A model generated the notes under the pieces. It was not told the origin of the DNA and made no database searches. It saw nothing but the letters and a program-made list of their open reading frames with translations. DNA of 64,000 nt from Desulfobacteraceae bacterium (lineage in GTDB: Bacteria > Desulfobacterota > Desulfobacteria > Desulfobacterales > Desulfosalsimonadaceae): positions 1 to 64,000 of the forward strand of contig JAABSH010000015.1 of the NCBI GenBank assembly GCA_011390465.1, read 5' to 3'. Position numbers and translations under genes: made by a program. This document shows, in pieces, positions 17,534-25,370 of the stretch (position 1 is its first letter; every line of letters starts with the position of its first letter).

Positions 17534-18463
17534 CTAAACCATCCACACGGTAAACTCCCGGCCCACGTGAATCACCTTGGTGCTGACCCGTCCCATAAAA
17601 AATTCCTGCACCCGGGACAATCCTTTGCGACCCACCACAATGGTGCCGTAGTTGCCTGCTTTTGCTTCTTCCACGATAGCGCCGGCCCGGCTGTTGATGC
17701 CGGTGATAATTTTCTCTTCAATGTGATTTTCATCAAATCCGGCCAAAATTAATTTTTCCCGGATGTCTCCGAACAACCGCATCATTTCATCATGGGCCAG
17801 TTCCACGCTTTCCGACGGCATCATAAATTCCGGATTTTCCGGTACCAGATTGCCGAACCCCCGGATCACATGAAGCAGTCCCACGCTGTATCCCAGCCCG
17901 CCCAATGTTTCAGCGACAAAATCCACGGCTTTGAAAGAAGCAGTGGAACCGTCAACCGCAAGAAGCACCCGGTTATTAAGCTCCCGGCGGCCCGCAATGA
18001 TAAGCGGGCAGCAGGTCAGTTTGCCCAGCAGCTTGTTCGCCACGCTGCCCACGACAATGGTTTCAAGGGCGCCGGCCCCGCGCCGGCGCATCACCACTGC
18101 CTTGTACGCGCCTTCTTCCGCTTCTTTCAGAATATCCCGCGCGATGCCGATACGCTGATTGTGAATCTGGATATCCACGGCATCTTTTTTGTATCCGGCC
18201 GCCACCAGGCGTTCCCGGGCATTTTCCATGAATTCGGTAATTCTTCGTTTCTGGGTAACTTCCCAGGCGGTCATCTGGCTCATGACATGACTGTATTGGG
18301 GGGTTTTTTCAAGATCCCGATAGCATTGCGGAATACCGCTGAAAACAGTGAACAGAATGATCCGGTCATTTTTAAACGGTGTGAGCTGTTCCATAAATTT
18401 TACGGTCTGGCCGGAACGTTCTGAACCGTCCATCAATACGAGCAATTTTTTTGGATTTGTCAT
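17534..18463 (-). CDS. Universal stress protein, two Usp domains
   Basis: 309 residues, tandem UspA domains, with RRRGAGALETIVVGSVANKLLG ending domain 1 and GRKGLSRVQEFFMGRVSTKVIHVG ending domain 2. GGAGGGG lies 5 bases before the ATG. Close paralogue of the neighbour at 16427-17344; the 189-bp gap between them shows no gene. Both lie in the run containing the receiver-CBS fusion, which suggests energy-status signalling. Confidence 0.9.
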   Translation of the reverse strand: MTNPKKLLVLMDGSERSGQTVKFMEQLTPFKNDRIILFTVFSGIPQCYRDLEKTPQYSHVMSQMTAWEVTQKRRITEFMENARERLVAAGYKKDAVDIQIHNQRIGIARDILKEAEEGAYKAVVMRRRGAGALETIVVGSVANKLLGKLTCCPLIIAGRRELNNRVLLAVDGSTASFKAVDFVAETLGGLGYSVGLLHVIRGFGNLVPENPEFMMPSESVELAHDEMMRLFGDIREKLILAGFDENHIEEKIITGINSRAGAIVEEAKAGNYGTIVVGRKGLSRVQEFFMGRVSTKVIHVGREFTVWMV

Positions 18464-18528
18464 TTTCCCCTCCTGCGGTTTGGTGTTGGTTACACTAAAA
18501 TATCTGCTGCAAACGCTCCTGCCGCTTT

Positions 18529-19434
18529 TTATCCCTGTAAAATTTTCTCCATTTCAAAAAACAGATCCTGCTCGCGAATCACCCCTGCAACGTCACCGTT
18601 TTTCATCACCACCAGGCGTCTTACCTTGTGCTGCAGCATCATATAACAGGCTTCCATCAGCGAAGCATTGCCGTCAATGGCATAAGGTGCCGGGGACATG
18701 ATTTCTTTGATGGACAAAGACGCCTTTTTTTTGATCTCAGTGGTAAACATCCCTTTCCAGAACATGGGGGAATACTGAATCGTGTCCGCCAGCGAGGGTT
18801 TGGGCGCGGAAAGATAAGAAGGCATAATCATATCCATCAGGTTTACAATCTCCACCAGACCGCAGACTTTGCCGGAATTATCCAGCACCAGCACGGACCG
18901 GTGGCCGGTTTCCATAATCATGGCAGTGGCCATTTTGGAATAAAAAGACTGCTTGAGCTCACAAATGGCATCTTTTATTTTTGCATCACCGGATAGAGTG
19001 GTATATTCGCTGATGGGAATCATGACGCCGGAGACGGTTTTTTCCGTTTCCTGTTCCGGCGGAATTCCTTTGCTCACCGCATCCCGGATTTTTCCGGCAA
19101 GCACGTCAATATCGCAGGGTTTGGAAAGATAATCAAAAGCACCTTCTTCCCTGGCCTGCCGGGCGCTGCGCAGATCGCCGTGACCGGTGAGCATGATGAC
19201 GGGGAGATCCGGATGGGTTTTGCGGATTTCCGCCAGCGTCTCATGACCATCCATGCCGGGCATTTTGATATCCAGAATAATCACATCCGGCTGCCGGCTC
19301 AACAGCTCAAGGGCCTGCTCCCCGCTTTCCGCCATCAGTGTGTCAAACCCCCGGCGGGTCAGAATTTTATTTGTAGTGGCCCGGAACTGGGCCTCATCAT
19401 CCACCATCAAAACTTTTATTTTTTTATCCGTCAT
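18529..19434 (-). CDS. Response regulator with CBS-pair output domain
   Basis: 301 residues. Residues 1-125 are a receiver (Asp55 in IILDIKMPGMDG, LTGHG, LSKPCDID). Residues about 150-300 are a CBS pair; the repeats are recognisable by ALVLDNSGKVCGLVE-like and RRLVVMKNGDVAGVIRE-like strands. CBS pairs bind adenine nucleotides, so the protein could join phosphorylation and ATP/AMP level. No DNA-binding domain. The start follows GGAAGGGAGA. It sits between the Yip1-like gene and the universal stress proteins. Confidence 0.87.
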   Translation of the reverse strand: MTDKKIKVLMVDDEAQFRATTNKILTRRGFDTLMAESGEQALELLSRQPDVIILDIKMPGMDGHETLAEIRKTHPDLPVIMLTGHGDLRSARQAREEGAFDYLSKPCDIDVLAGKIRDAVSKGIPPEQETEKTVSGVMIPISEYTTLSGDAKIKDAICELKQSFYSKMATAMIMETGHRSVLVLDNSGKVCGLVEIVNLMDMIMPSYLSAPKPSLADTIQYSPMFWKGMFTTEIKKKASLSIKEIMSPAPYAIDGNASLMEACYMMLQHKVRRLVVMKNGDVAGVIREQDLFFEMEKILQG

Positions 19435-19485
19435 TTTCTATCTCCCTTCCAATAAAAACTTGATGAAAAACATCAGGCGGTTTTT

Positions 19486-20025
19486 TTATCTGATCGACGC
19501 AATTAACGGTAACAATGACCAGAAAAACAACATAATAATAACAACAGAAACCAATACCACCCCAATGGACATCCGCCACCCCAGCCCGCCGGCCCGCGAC
19601 AGGCCGATACCAATCAGCAGCCATTTCCAGGGTTCGGTTATCCAGATAAACAGCGGAATCCATGAGGCCAGAAGACTCACGCCCGAGGCGAACGCATAGA
19701 TGCTGAAAATCCGGCCAAACAGAATCTTGTGCTTTGTCAGCATGGTAATGAGCAGATACCCCAGTCCGGCCGCGATATATGTCATGCCCAGGGCATTAAT
19801 GAAATAAATACCGCCGGCAAGCACCGGATTTTCCAGAGGCCGGGTCATTATCAGCGCGGCAGTGGAAAATACGGCCGATACCATCAGAAACCCGAAGGCG
19901 TTTTTATGGGCCCGGGCTTCCGGCAGTTCCCGGTAAAAAGCGCCGGGTGTGGCCAGAATTTTTGACATGGCGGCAACATAATACCCTGCTGAAAATCCCC
20001 GGGCCGGACGGGTCGCGGCATCCAT
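19486..20025 (-). CDS. Yip1-like integral membrane protein
   Basis: About 179 residues with roughly five hydrophobic helices and the layout of bacterial Yip1-domain proteins; exact function unknown. The ATG at 20025 is only one base past the stop of the microprotein upstream (TAA-A-ATG), so the pair is translationally coupled; this decides the start against the in-frame codon at 20061. A role as a membrane partner of the adjacent DASS transporter is inference from position. Confidence 0.7.
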   Translation of the reverse strand: MDAATRPARGFSAGYYVAAMSKILATPGAFYRELPEARAHKNAFGFLMVSAVFSTAALIMTRPLENPVLAGGIYFINALGMTYIAAGLGYLLITMLTKHKILFGRIFSIYAFASGVSLLASWIPLFIWITEPWKWLLIGIGLSRAGGLGWRMSIGVVLVSVVIIMLFFWSLLPLIASIR

Positions 20026-20026
20026 T

Positions 20027-20194
20027 TTATAAAATCCCCGTTTTGTATAAAATGCCCGCAACCAACATCACCAGCGTCAGGACAAAATAAAAAGCCCGTT
20101 CGGTTTCTTTGGTAAAATAAACCCTTCCGTTTTCATAAACCAGCCTGCGCTTTGGGGTTTTTCTCTGATTGTTCTGTTGAAATGCATCTTTCAT
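20027..20194 (-). CDS. Single-pass membrane microprotein, 55 aa
   Basis: A small gene between DASS 3 and the Yip1-like gene. The N-terminal 33 residues are hydrophilic and basic (QRKTPKRRL, then YENGRVYFTKE); the C-terminal 20 residues form one membrane helix (AFYFVLTLVMLVAGILYKTG). AAGGAG lies 8 bases before the ATG at 20194; a second ATG at 20200 is too close to the ribosome site. The stop touches the next start. Not a family I recognise; it could be an accessory subunit of the transporter. Confidence 0.65.
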   Translation of the reverse strand: MKDAFQQNNQRKTPKRRLVYENGRVYFTKETERAFYFVLTLVMLVAGILYKTGIL

Positions 20195-20240
20195 GGGCAT
20201 GACTCCTTTGCTTTTTCTTATTTATTTACGTTCTGTACCC

Positions 20241-22103
20241 TTAAAATACCGGCAAATCCCCAAACCCCCGGACTGCCCAGTAAAAGCCCGTTAACAGCAC
20301 CAGCAGGATGTTTGCGCAAAACCAAAGCGGAATGCCCACCCGCAGGTAATCTTTGGGCTCCAGATACCCGGAGGCATACACAATGGCGTTGGGCGGTGTG
20401 CCGATAATCAGGCAGTAGGCAAAGGAAGAGGCAATGGCAGTGGACATGGCCATAAAAGGAAGATACGTAGAGCCCGGGTGCACCAGCCCTGCCATGTTCA
20501 GGGCGATGGGACCCACGGCTGCGGCTGCCGGACCGTCTGCCATCAGGTTGGTCATGACACTGGTCAGGCCATTGGAAACCGCCATAAGCGGCAACCCGGA
20601 ATCCAGTCCCAGCGGCGCGATGGTATCCAGCACGCTGCGGGCGATCCAGTAGGCCGCCCCGCTATGGTCCAGAATCCGGCCGAAAATAATGGCCCCGGCA
20701 TACAGCCAGACCACGCCCCAGTCGACTTTTTCCTGGTAATCCCGCCAATTTACCACCCCGGCCAATAAATAGGCCACAGCCCCGGCCACAGCAATGACCC
20801 CGATGCCAAGGCGGATGGGTAAAATCCCCATCTGATAAAAGGTTTTTTCCGTAAACCAGCCAAATACCATAACCAGAAAAATAATCAGGGCATAAATCTG
20901 CTGGCGGTTCCAGCCGCCCATGCGGCCGATTTCACTTTTCAGATGTTCCATGGCCGGGGCCAGGGAATGAATCCGGGGCTTAAACCGCCAGTTCACCAGA
21001 AACCAGGACAAGGGAATCATAATCAGCAAAAAGGGGAAACAATAGGACACCCACTGAAAATACCCGATATCCAGGCCAAACATGTCATTTAAATAGGTCA
21101 TCATGATCACATTTCTGGCCCCGCCGGAAGGTGCGCCCGGCCCGCCGGCATTACAGGCCATGGCAATAGCGATCATGAGCAGTTTTCCCAGTTCCGGATC
21201 TTCGGGAATGTCTTTGGTCAGGCTGTTCTGGTAGATGAGAATGCCGATCGGCAAAAACATGGCGGCCAGGGCATGATCAGAAATAAAGGCGGCCAGGGGA
21301 GAAATAATGAGAAAAAAAATCAGGGTAATCCATTTTACACTGGGTTTGGCCAGTTTTCGAAACATGGCCAGGCAGACCCGCTTGTCCACCCCCGTTTTTA
21401 CAAAAGCGGCCGCAAACATCAGACTGCCCATGATAAACCAGACCGCGTCATCCCAGTAAAGCCCGGCCACATCGCTGCGGGAAACCACGCCGGTGAACAC
21501 CAGAATCAGCCCGATACAAAACGCCACGCCGGGCAGGGGAATGCATTCGGTTAAAAAACAGAGCACCACAAACACCATCATGGCAATGGCCACTTTAACA
21601 TGCCATGCGCCTTTGTCCGCCGCGGCCCGGTCTTGTTCGCTTAATTCTTCATATTTAAGACCGTCTCTTCGCAGTTCAAAACCGGCCTTCATCAAAGTGT
21701 TGAATTTTTCCGCATCCACTGAAGTTTCAATATAGTATTTTGCCTTTTCCAGGTTTTTGGCGTCGGCTTCAATACCGTATTTGCCGCACCATTTAAGGTT
21801 CCGGCTTAAAAACCGGTCTCTGGAAAACGCCCCCATTCTTATATTCTGCTCCATCATCTGTACGGTGATGAGCTGCCACTGCTCTGCGGCATTGCTTTCC
21901 GCTCCAAAAAGGGTCGTGGAAAAATAATTTTTCACTGCTTTGGGACCCACGTTGTACTCCATACCCACGTCTTTCATGCCGTAAGGAGTCGGCATTAGCA
22001 GCAGGGCAAAAAACAATGCCACCGGAATAATAAAAATTTTCCAGTCCACATACTTGTCATAACCGCGTGCTTTTTGTTTTTCCTTTTCCCGTTGACTTGT
22101 CAT
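20241..22103 (-). CDS. SLC13/DASS-family transporter (3), long extracytoplasmic insert
   Basis: 620 residues, much longer than usual for the family (about 460-500) because about 130 residues are inserted between TM1 (about 24-42) and the next helix (about 170-190). The core has the GTPPNAIVYASGYL signature near residue 580 and a GAPSGGARN loop. The SNT motifs are replaced by SDH (in FISDHALAA) and ADG (in NLMADGPAA). GAAAGGAGAGGTAT precedes the ATG. It follows kinase and receiver genes at 24440-22199, the same order as kinase-receiver-DASS 2. Substrate unknown. Confidence 0.85.
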   Translation of the reverse strand: MTSQREKEKQKARGYDKYVDWKIFIIPVALFFALLLMPTPYGMKDVGMEYNVGPKAVKNYFSTTLFGAESNAAEQWQLITVQMMEQNIRMGAFSRDRFLSRNLKWCGKYGIEADAKNLEKAKYYIETSVDAEKFNTLMKAGFELRRDGLKYEELSEQDRAAADKGAWHVKVAIAMMVFVVLCFLTECIPLPGVAFCIGLILVFTGVVSRSDVAGLYWDDAVWFIMGSLMFAAAFVKTGVDKRVCLAMFRKLAKPSVKWITLIFFLIISPLAAFISDHALAAMFLPIGILIYQNSLTKDIPEDPELGKLLMIAIAMACNAGGPGAPSGGARNVIMMTYLNDMFGLDIGYFQWVSYCFPFLLIMIPLSWFLVNWRFKPRIHSLAPAMEHLKSEIGRMGGWNRQQIYALIIFLVMVFGWFTEKTFYQMGILPIRLGIGVIAVAGAVAYLLAGVVNWRDYQEKVDWGVVWLYAGAIIFGRILDHSGAAYWIARSVLDTIAPLGLDSGLPLMAVSNGLTSVMTNLMADGPAAAAVGPIALNMAGLVHPGSTYLPFMAMSTAIASSFAYCLIIGTPPNAIVYASGYLEPKDYLRVGIPLWFCANILLVLLTGFYWAVRGFGDLPVF

Positions 22104-22161
22104 ATACCTCTCCTTTCTTCATCTTTCTGAATTGACACTGTCATAAGCTGTACTCGAATAT

Positions 22162-22175
22162 CGTGCCCGGGCACG
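22162..22175. other. 14-bp perfect palindrome before DASS 3
   Basis: CGTGCCCGGGCACG lies between the receiver stop (22199) and the DASS start (22103). It could be a protein-binding site or a weak attenuating hairpin; no T run follows. Confidence 0.3.
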
Positions 22176-22198
22176 CCTGTTCGGTTTTTACCCTTGTT

Positions 22199-22642
22199 TC
22201 AGGAAATACAGGGGGCAGCACCCGATGCATCAGGCGCAGATGCCAGGTTTTCAAGCTTTCGTTGTTCCATGGCCTGTTTTTTGGCATAGGCTTGTTCGAC
22301 TTTTTCCATGAGCTGTGAGATTTCACTGGGCTTCATGAGATAATCAAAGGCCCCCAACTGCATGCCGGTGACGGCCAGATCAAAGGAACCGTGACCTGTG
22401 AGCAAAATAACCTCGATCAGGGGATGGCTTGATTTAATCCGTTTCAACGTTTCAATGCCGTCCATGCCCGGCATTTTGATGTCCAGAATCACCACATCCA
22501 CGGGAATCTGTTCGATCATTTGCAGGGCTTTTTCACCCGAAGAGGCGGTTTGACTGGCGATGCCGCGCTTTTCCAGAAGCGTTGCCGTGGTTTTCAAAAA
22601 CCGTTCTTCATCATCAACAATTAAAAGCTGTATTCTGCTCAT
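22199..22642 (-). CDS. Single-domain response regulator (receiver)
   Basis: 147 residues starting at an ATG preceded by GGGAAAGGAAAAAACA; the frame is open upstream but that part is antisense to the kinase end. Asp54 in VILDIKMPGMDG, acidic pair at 10-11, LTGHG and LMKPSE are intact. The tail is helical and unstructured, with no output domain. It lies just after the paralogous Cache kinase (22707-24440), its likely partner. Confidence 0.88.
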   Translation of the reverse strand: MSRIQLLIVDDEERFLKTTATLLEKRGIASQTASSGEKALQMIEQIPVDVVILDIKMPGMDGIETLKRIKSSHPLIEVILLTGHGSFDLAVTGMQLGAFDYLMKPSEISQLMEKVEQAYAKKQAMEQRKLENLASAPDASGAAPCIS

Positions 22643-22706
22643 TGTTTTTTCCTTTCCCTTTATTTTCATTTCCAATAGTTTCATTTTCGGCCGGCCCATG
22701 CCGGTT

Positions 22707-24440
22707 TTATCCCGCCGCTCCGGCTCCGGCTTGGGCTTTGGCTCTGGCTTTGGCTCTGGGCAAAAAAACCGTGAATGTGCTACCCTTGCCCACGGTGCTA
22801 TTGACTTCAATTTTGCCGCCGAGATTTTCAACAATGCCGAAACAGGTGGAAAGCCCCAGACCGGTGCCGCTGCCCACCGGTTTGGTGGTAAAAAACGGCA
22901 GGAAAATTTTTTCCAGTTCCGTATCCGGAATGCCGCAACCGTTATCCGATACCTGGATGCGCACCTTATCCTCTGCCATGTCCGCCATAATCCGGACTTC
23001 GGGCTGACGGGTTTCCCGGACCGCGTACACCGCGTTGTTAATCAGATTCAGAAACACCTGCTGAAGCTGGGACGGATCAGACTCAATCTCCGGAAGATCA
23101 GCAGCAATGCGGGTTTTAATGGACACCTCATCCAGCATGGCCTGATGGGAAATCATGCCCAGGGTATCTTTGAGCAAGTCTGCCGGAGAAATCTTGCGGA
23201 TTACGGGATCAGATTTCCGGGCGAATTTCAAAAGTCCCTGGGTGATTTTCCGGCACCGGTCTATCTGGATGCCGATCTGATTGACGGAATCTTTTATCAA
23301 ATCAAAATTCTCCCGGTCCTGTTCGCTTCGGGGCGGCAAATCCGAGAACAGATCCCCGATCATGGTGACTTCGGCCTTCATCACCTGCAGGGGATTGTTG
23401 ATTTCATGGGCAATGCCAGAGCTCATCTCTCCCACCTCCGCCAGCTTGCCGGCCATGATCAGCTGATTGGTCATTTCCCGTTTTTCCGCATCTGCCAGAG
23501 AAAGCCGGTGGGCCACATTGGATGAAAGGAAAAAGGCAATCACCACTACCACGGCGCCTCCCAGAAAAATAAGCCCCAGGGCAACCAGCACCGCATGGAT
23601 CAGCGGAGCTGCCGCATCGCCCGCATCCTGGCGCACCACCAGTTGCCAGTAGGTTTGATGCAGGCGGCCCACAGCGTAACGATATTTATTTCCCTCATGG
23701 TTTTTTGCGGAATAAGTAATGATCCGGCCATCAGTGCCTCCGGCATCGGCAAAGTCCGGATCCACTGCCATGAGCCGGCCCCCGGAGCGCTGTTTGGTCT
23801 GAAATATGCCGGATTTATTCACCAGGTAAGCTTCTCCGGTTTTTCCCAACCGGATATTTTCCACCAGATTATTAAAAAACAAGGTGTCAATGGTGGCCCG
23901 AAGATACCAGAACACGCCGTTTTCGTGCTTTTGGACGGCAATCACAAAATGGGGGGTCTCCCGGTAACCTAAAAAAACATCTGAAATATATACGGATTTT
24001 TCCTTAACTGCCTTAAACCAGGGGGCATCCTGATAATTTTTGCCTTCCAGATCATAGGGGCCCTGGTAGCTGATATGATTGCCGGAGTGGTCAAATACGC
24101 CCAGATCCTGAAACGCGGGGGAGCTTTTCTGAAGCATGGCAAAGATTTCCTCCAGCCGCTGCTGCCGGCAAATCACCTCATAACGGGTGGTATTGGCGAT
24201 AAACGTGAGATCTTCAGTGCGTTCAACAAGAAACTGATCAATCATGTTCCGGTGGTCATCCACAATCCGGATCATTTCCGAATTTACCCGGGTATGGAGG
24301 GTGGCGGAAAAATAATAGACCAGGGTACCGCACACCAGCAGCAGGATGATAAACGGGGCCACCAGAATTCGGGAAAGAATGATGCGCCGGATCCGTGAAT
24401 ATTTGGAGGATTCTCTTTTTTTGCGCGTTTCAGCAGTCAT
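22707..24440 (-). CDS. Membrane histidine kinase with periplasmic Cache-type sensor
   Basis: 577 residues: TM1 about 22-44, periplasmic double-Cache-like sensor about 50-280, TM2 about 283-305, HisKA with His345 in [11 protein letters not shown], HATPase with LNLINNAVYAV, DNGCGIP and GSGTGLGLST. Paralogue of the kinase at 12339-14027 in sensor and catalytic parts. The C terminus ends in an Ala/Lys/Arg/Gly low-complexity tail coded by slipped hexamers (22717-22761). AGGA precedes the ATG. Confidence 0.9.
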   Translation of the reverse strand: MTAETRKKRESSKYSRIRRIILSRILVAPFIILLLVCGTLVYYFSATLHTRVNSEMIRIVDDHRNMIDQFLVERTEDLTFIANTTRYEVICRQQRLEEIFAMLQKSSPAFQDLGVFDHSGNHISYQGPYDLEGKNYQDAPWFKAVKEKSVYISDVFLGYRETPHFVIAVQKHENGVFWYLRATIDTLFFNNLVENIRLGKTGEAYLVNKSGIFQTKQRSGGRLMAVDPDFADAGGTDGRIITYSAKNHEGNKYRYAVGRLHQTYWQLVVRQDAGDAAAPLIHAVLVALGLIFLGGAVVVVIAFFLSSNVAHRLSLADAEKREMTNQLIMAGKLAEVGEMSSGIAHEINNPLQVMKAEVTMIGDLFSDLPPRSEQDRENFDLIKDSVNQIGIQIDRCRKITQGLLKFARKSDPVIRKISPADLLKDTLGMISHQAMLDEVSIKTRIAADLPEIESDPSQLQQVFLNLINNAVYAVRETRQPEVRIMADMAEDKVRIQVSDNGCGIPDTELEKIFLPFFTTKPVGSGTGLGLSTCFGIVENLGGKIEVNSTVGKGSTFTVFLPRAKARAKAQAGAGAAG

Positions 24441-24508
24441 CTGTTTATCCTGTGATTTTTTCTTCTATTAAAATTGGTTTCGTCTACCTGTCTTCGATTA
24501 TCAGGTGC

Positions 24509-24642
24509 CCCTCAATGTCATTAACTTAGGCCATATGCGTAGGGGAGGGGTTTATCCCCTCCCGGCATGGGTCGTCTTTTTCACGGGAGGGGGGAAACCC
24601 CTCCCCTACATTGAAACCTCTTAAGTTAACGACATTGAGGTG
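24509..24642. repeat. Nested inverted repeat (MITE-like hairpin element)
   Basis: Outer arms CCTCAATGTCATTAACTTA and its near-complement ending GACATTGAGG; inner arms GTAGGGGAGGGGTTT and AAACCCCTCCCCTAC. The element spans the gap between the phosphomimetic receiver (stop 24647) and the kinase (start 24440). In RNA it would form a strong hairpin that may reduce read-through or set mRNA stability, which is inference. The rest of the gap shows no gene. Confidence 0.75.
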
Positions 24643-24646
24643 CCCC

Positions 24647-25081
24647 TTACACCTGATTAAAAAAAGATGAACCGTCTGCTGGTTTGCGGGCACCGGGTTT
24701 GGTCCGAAGCTTCATGATCCTGGCCGCCACCCGGGAAATACTGTGCAGAAGCTCTGACGGGTCCGCGTTTTTTTCTATGAAATCATCAGCCTTTTTCACG
24801 CTGGGATGATTTTCATATTCCGTGAAATGGGTGTAGACAATCTGCGGGATGGTGGGAATCAGGTTCTGCACTTTTTCAAGCACGGCAAGCCCGATGGTAA
24901 CGGGAAAATCCAGTTCCATCACCACCAGGTCCGGCCAGGGTCTCCCGTGCAGTTTTGCCAGGATTTCCTTGCCGGATGCCGCTTCCGCAGTTCTGTATCC
25001 CCTGGCGGCCATTTCCCGGACGAGAAATGAACGGACATAGGGATTCGGGTCTGCGATGAGAATGAATAACGGTTCGGTCAT
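24647..25081 (-). CDS. Pseudo-receiver with Glu in place of the phosphoacceptor Asp
   Basis: 144 residues with a CheY-like fold, but the phosphoacceptor is Glu56 (DLVVMELDFP against the usual VVLDIKMP) and one residue of the acidic pair is lost (ADPN). The conserved Thr (YTHF) and Lys (IEKNA) remain. An Asp-to-Glu change often mimics the phosphorylated state, so this receiver may be permanently on. It is the first gene after the sigma-54 promoter and palindrome B and opens the run of genes down to 15473. The start ATG follows GGAGGCG. Confidence 0.82.
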   Translation of the reverse strand: MTEPLFILIADPNPYVRSFLVREMAARGYRTAEAASGKEILAKLHGRPWPDLVVMELDFPVTIGLAVLEKVQNLIPTIPQIVYTHFTEYENHPSVKKADDFIEKNADPSELLHSISRVAARIMKLRTKPGARKPADGSSFFNQV

Positions 25082-25152
25082 ATTAACGCCTCCATGAACA
25101 GGTTAAGCATGGCAAATTTACGTATGGGCGGATAAACTGCTGCTCATAGTTG

Positions 25153-25168
25153 AGCAAGCAATATGCCA
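25153..25168 (-). promoter_or_regulatory. Sigma-54 promoter of the pseudo-receiver run
   Basis: Minus strand TGGCATATTGCTTGCT: -24 TGGCA and -12 TTGCT with GG and GC exactly 12 bp apart. The predicted transcript starts near 25141, giving a 60-base leader. Palindrome B is centred 129 bp upstream of the -24 GG, almost the same as the 132 bp seen for the DsrC gene. Confidence 0.72.
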
Positions 25169-25285
25169 ACACCGGACCATCAGCGTGTTTAAATTATAAA
25201 ATACTGAAATTAAATAGAATTATAAAAAGAATGTATGAAAAAAATGAAAGATAGAAAGCGAACAGAAAACCTTTGGCATGCAAAT

Positions 25286-25306
25286 TTTTTTACAGCATGT
25301 AAAAAA
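25286..25306. promoter_or_regulatory. 21-bp palindromic operator / enhancer site B
   Basis: TTTTTTACA-GCA-TGTAAAAAA: the same two 9-bp arms and 3-bp spacing as site A (14496-14516), again preceded by GCATGC (25276-25281). It lies between the end of the NtrC-type gene and the pseudo-receiver promoter. No gene is seen in 25082-25370. Confidence 0.7.
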
Positions 25307-25370
25307 GAAGTCACCCGTGAAAATATTCTCAAATGCTGATTTTACAAGGAGTTACAAATGACGGGAACAA

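Noticed and set aside
18490-18525. Sigma-54-like GCGGCAGGAGCGTTTGCAG upstream of the Usp gene
   Set aside because: GG and GC are 13 bp apart instead of 12, and no palindrome is nearby.
25260-25285. Plus-strand TTGGCATGCAAATTTTT as a sigma-54 promoter
   Set aside because: The -24 is good but the invariant GC of the -12 element is missing, and no gene follows on that strand.
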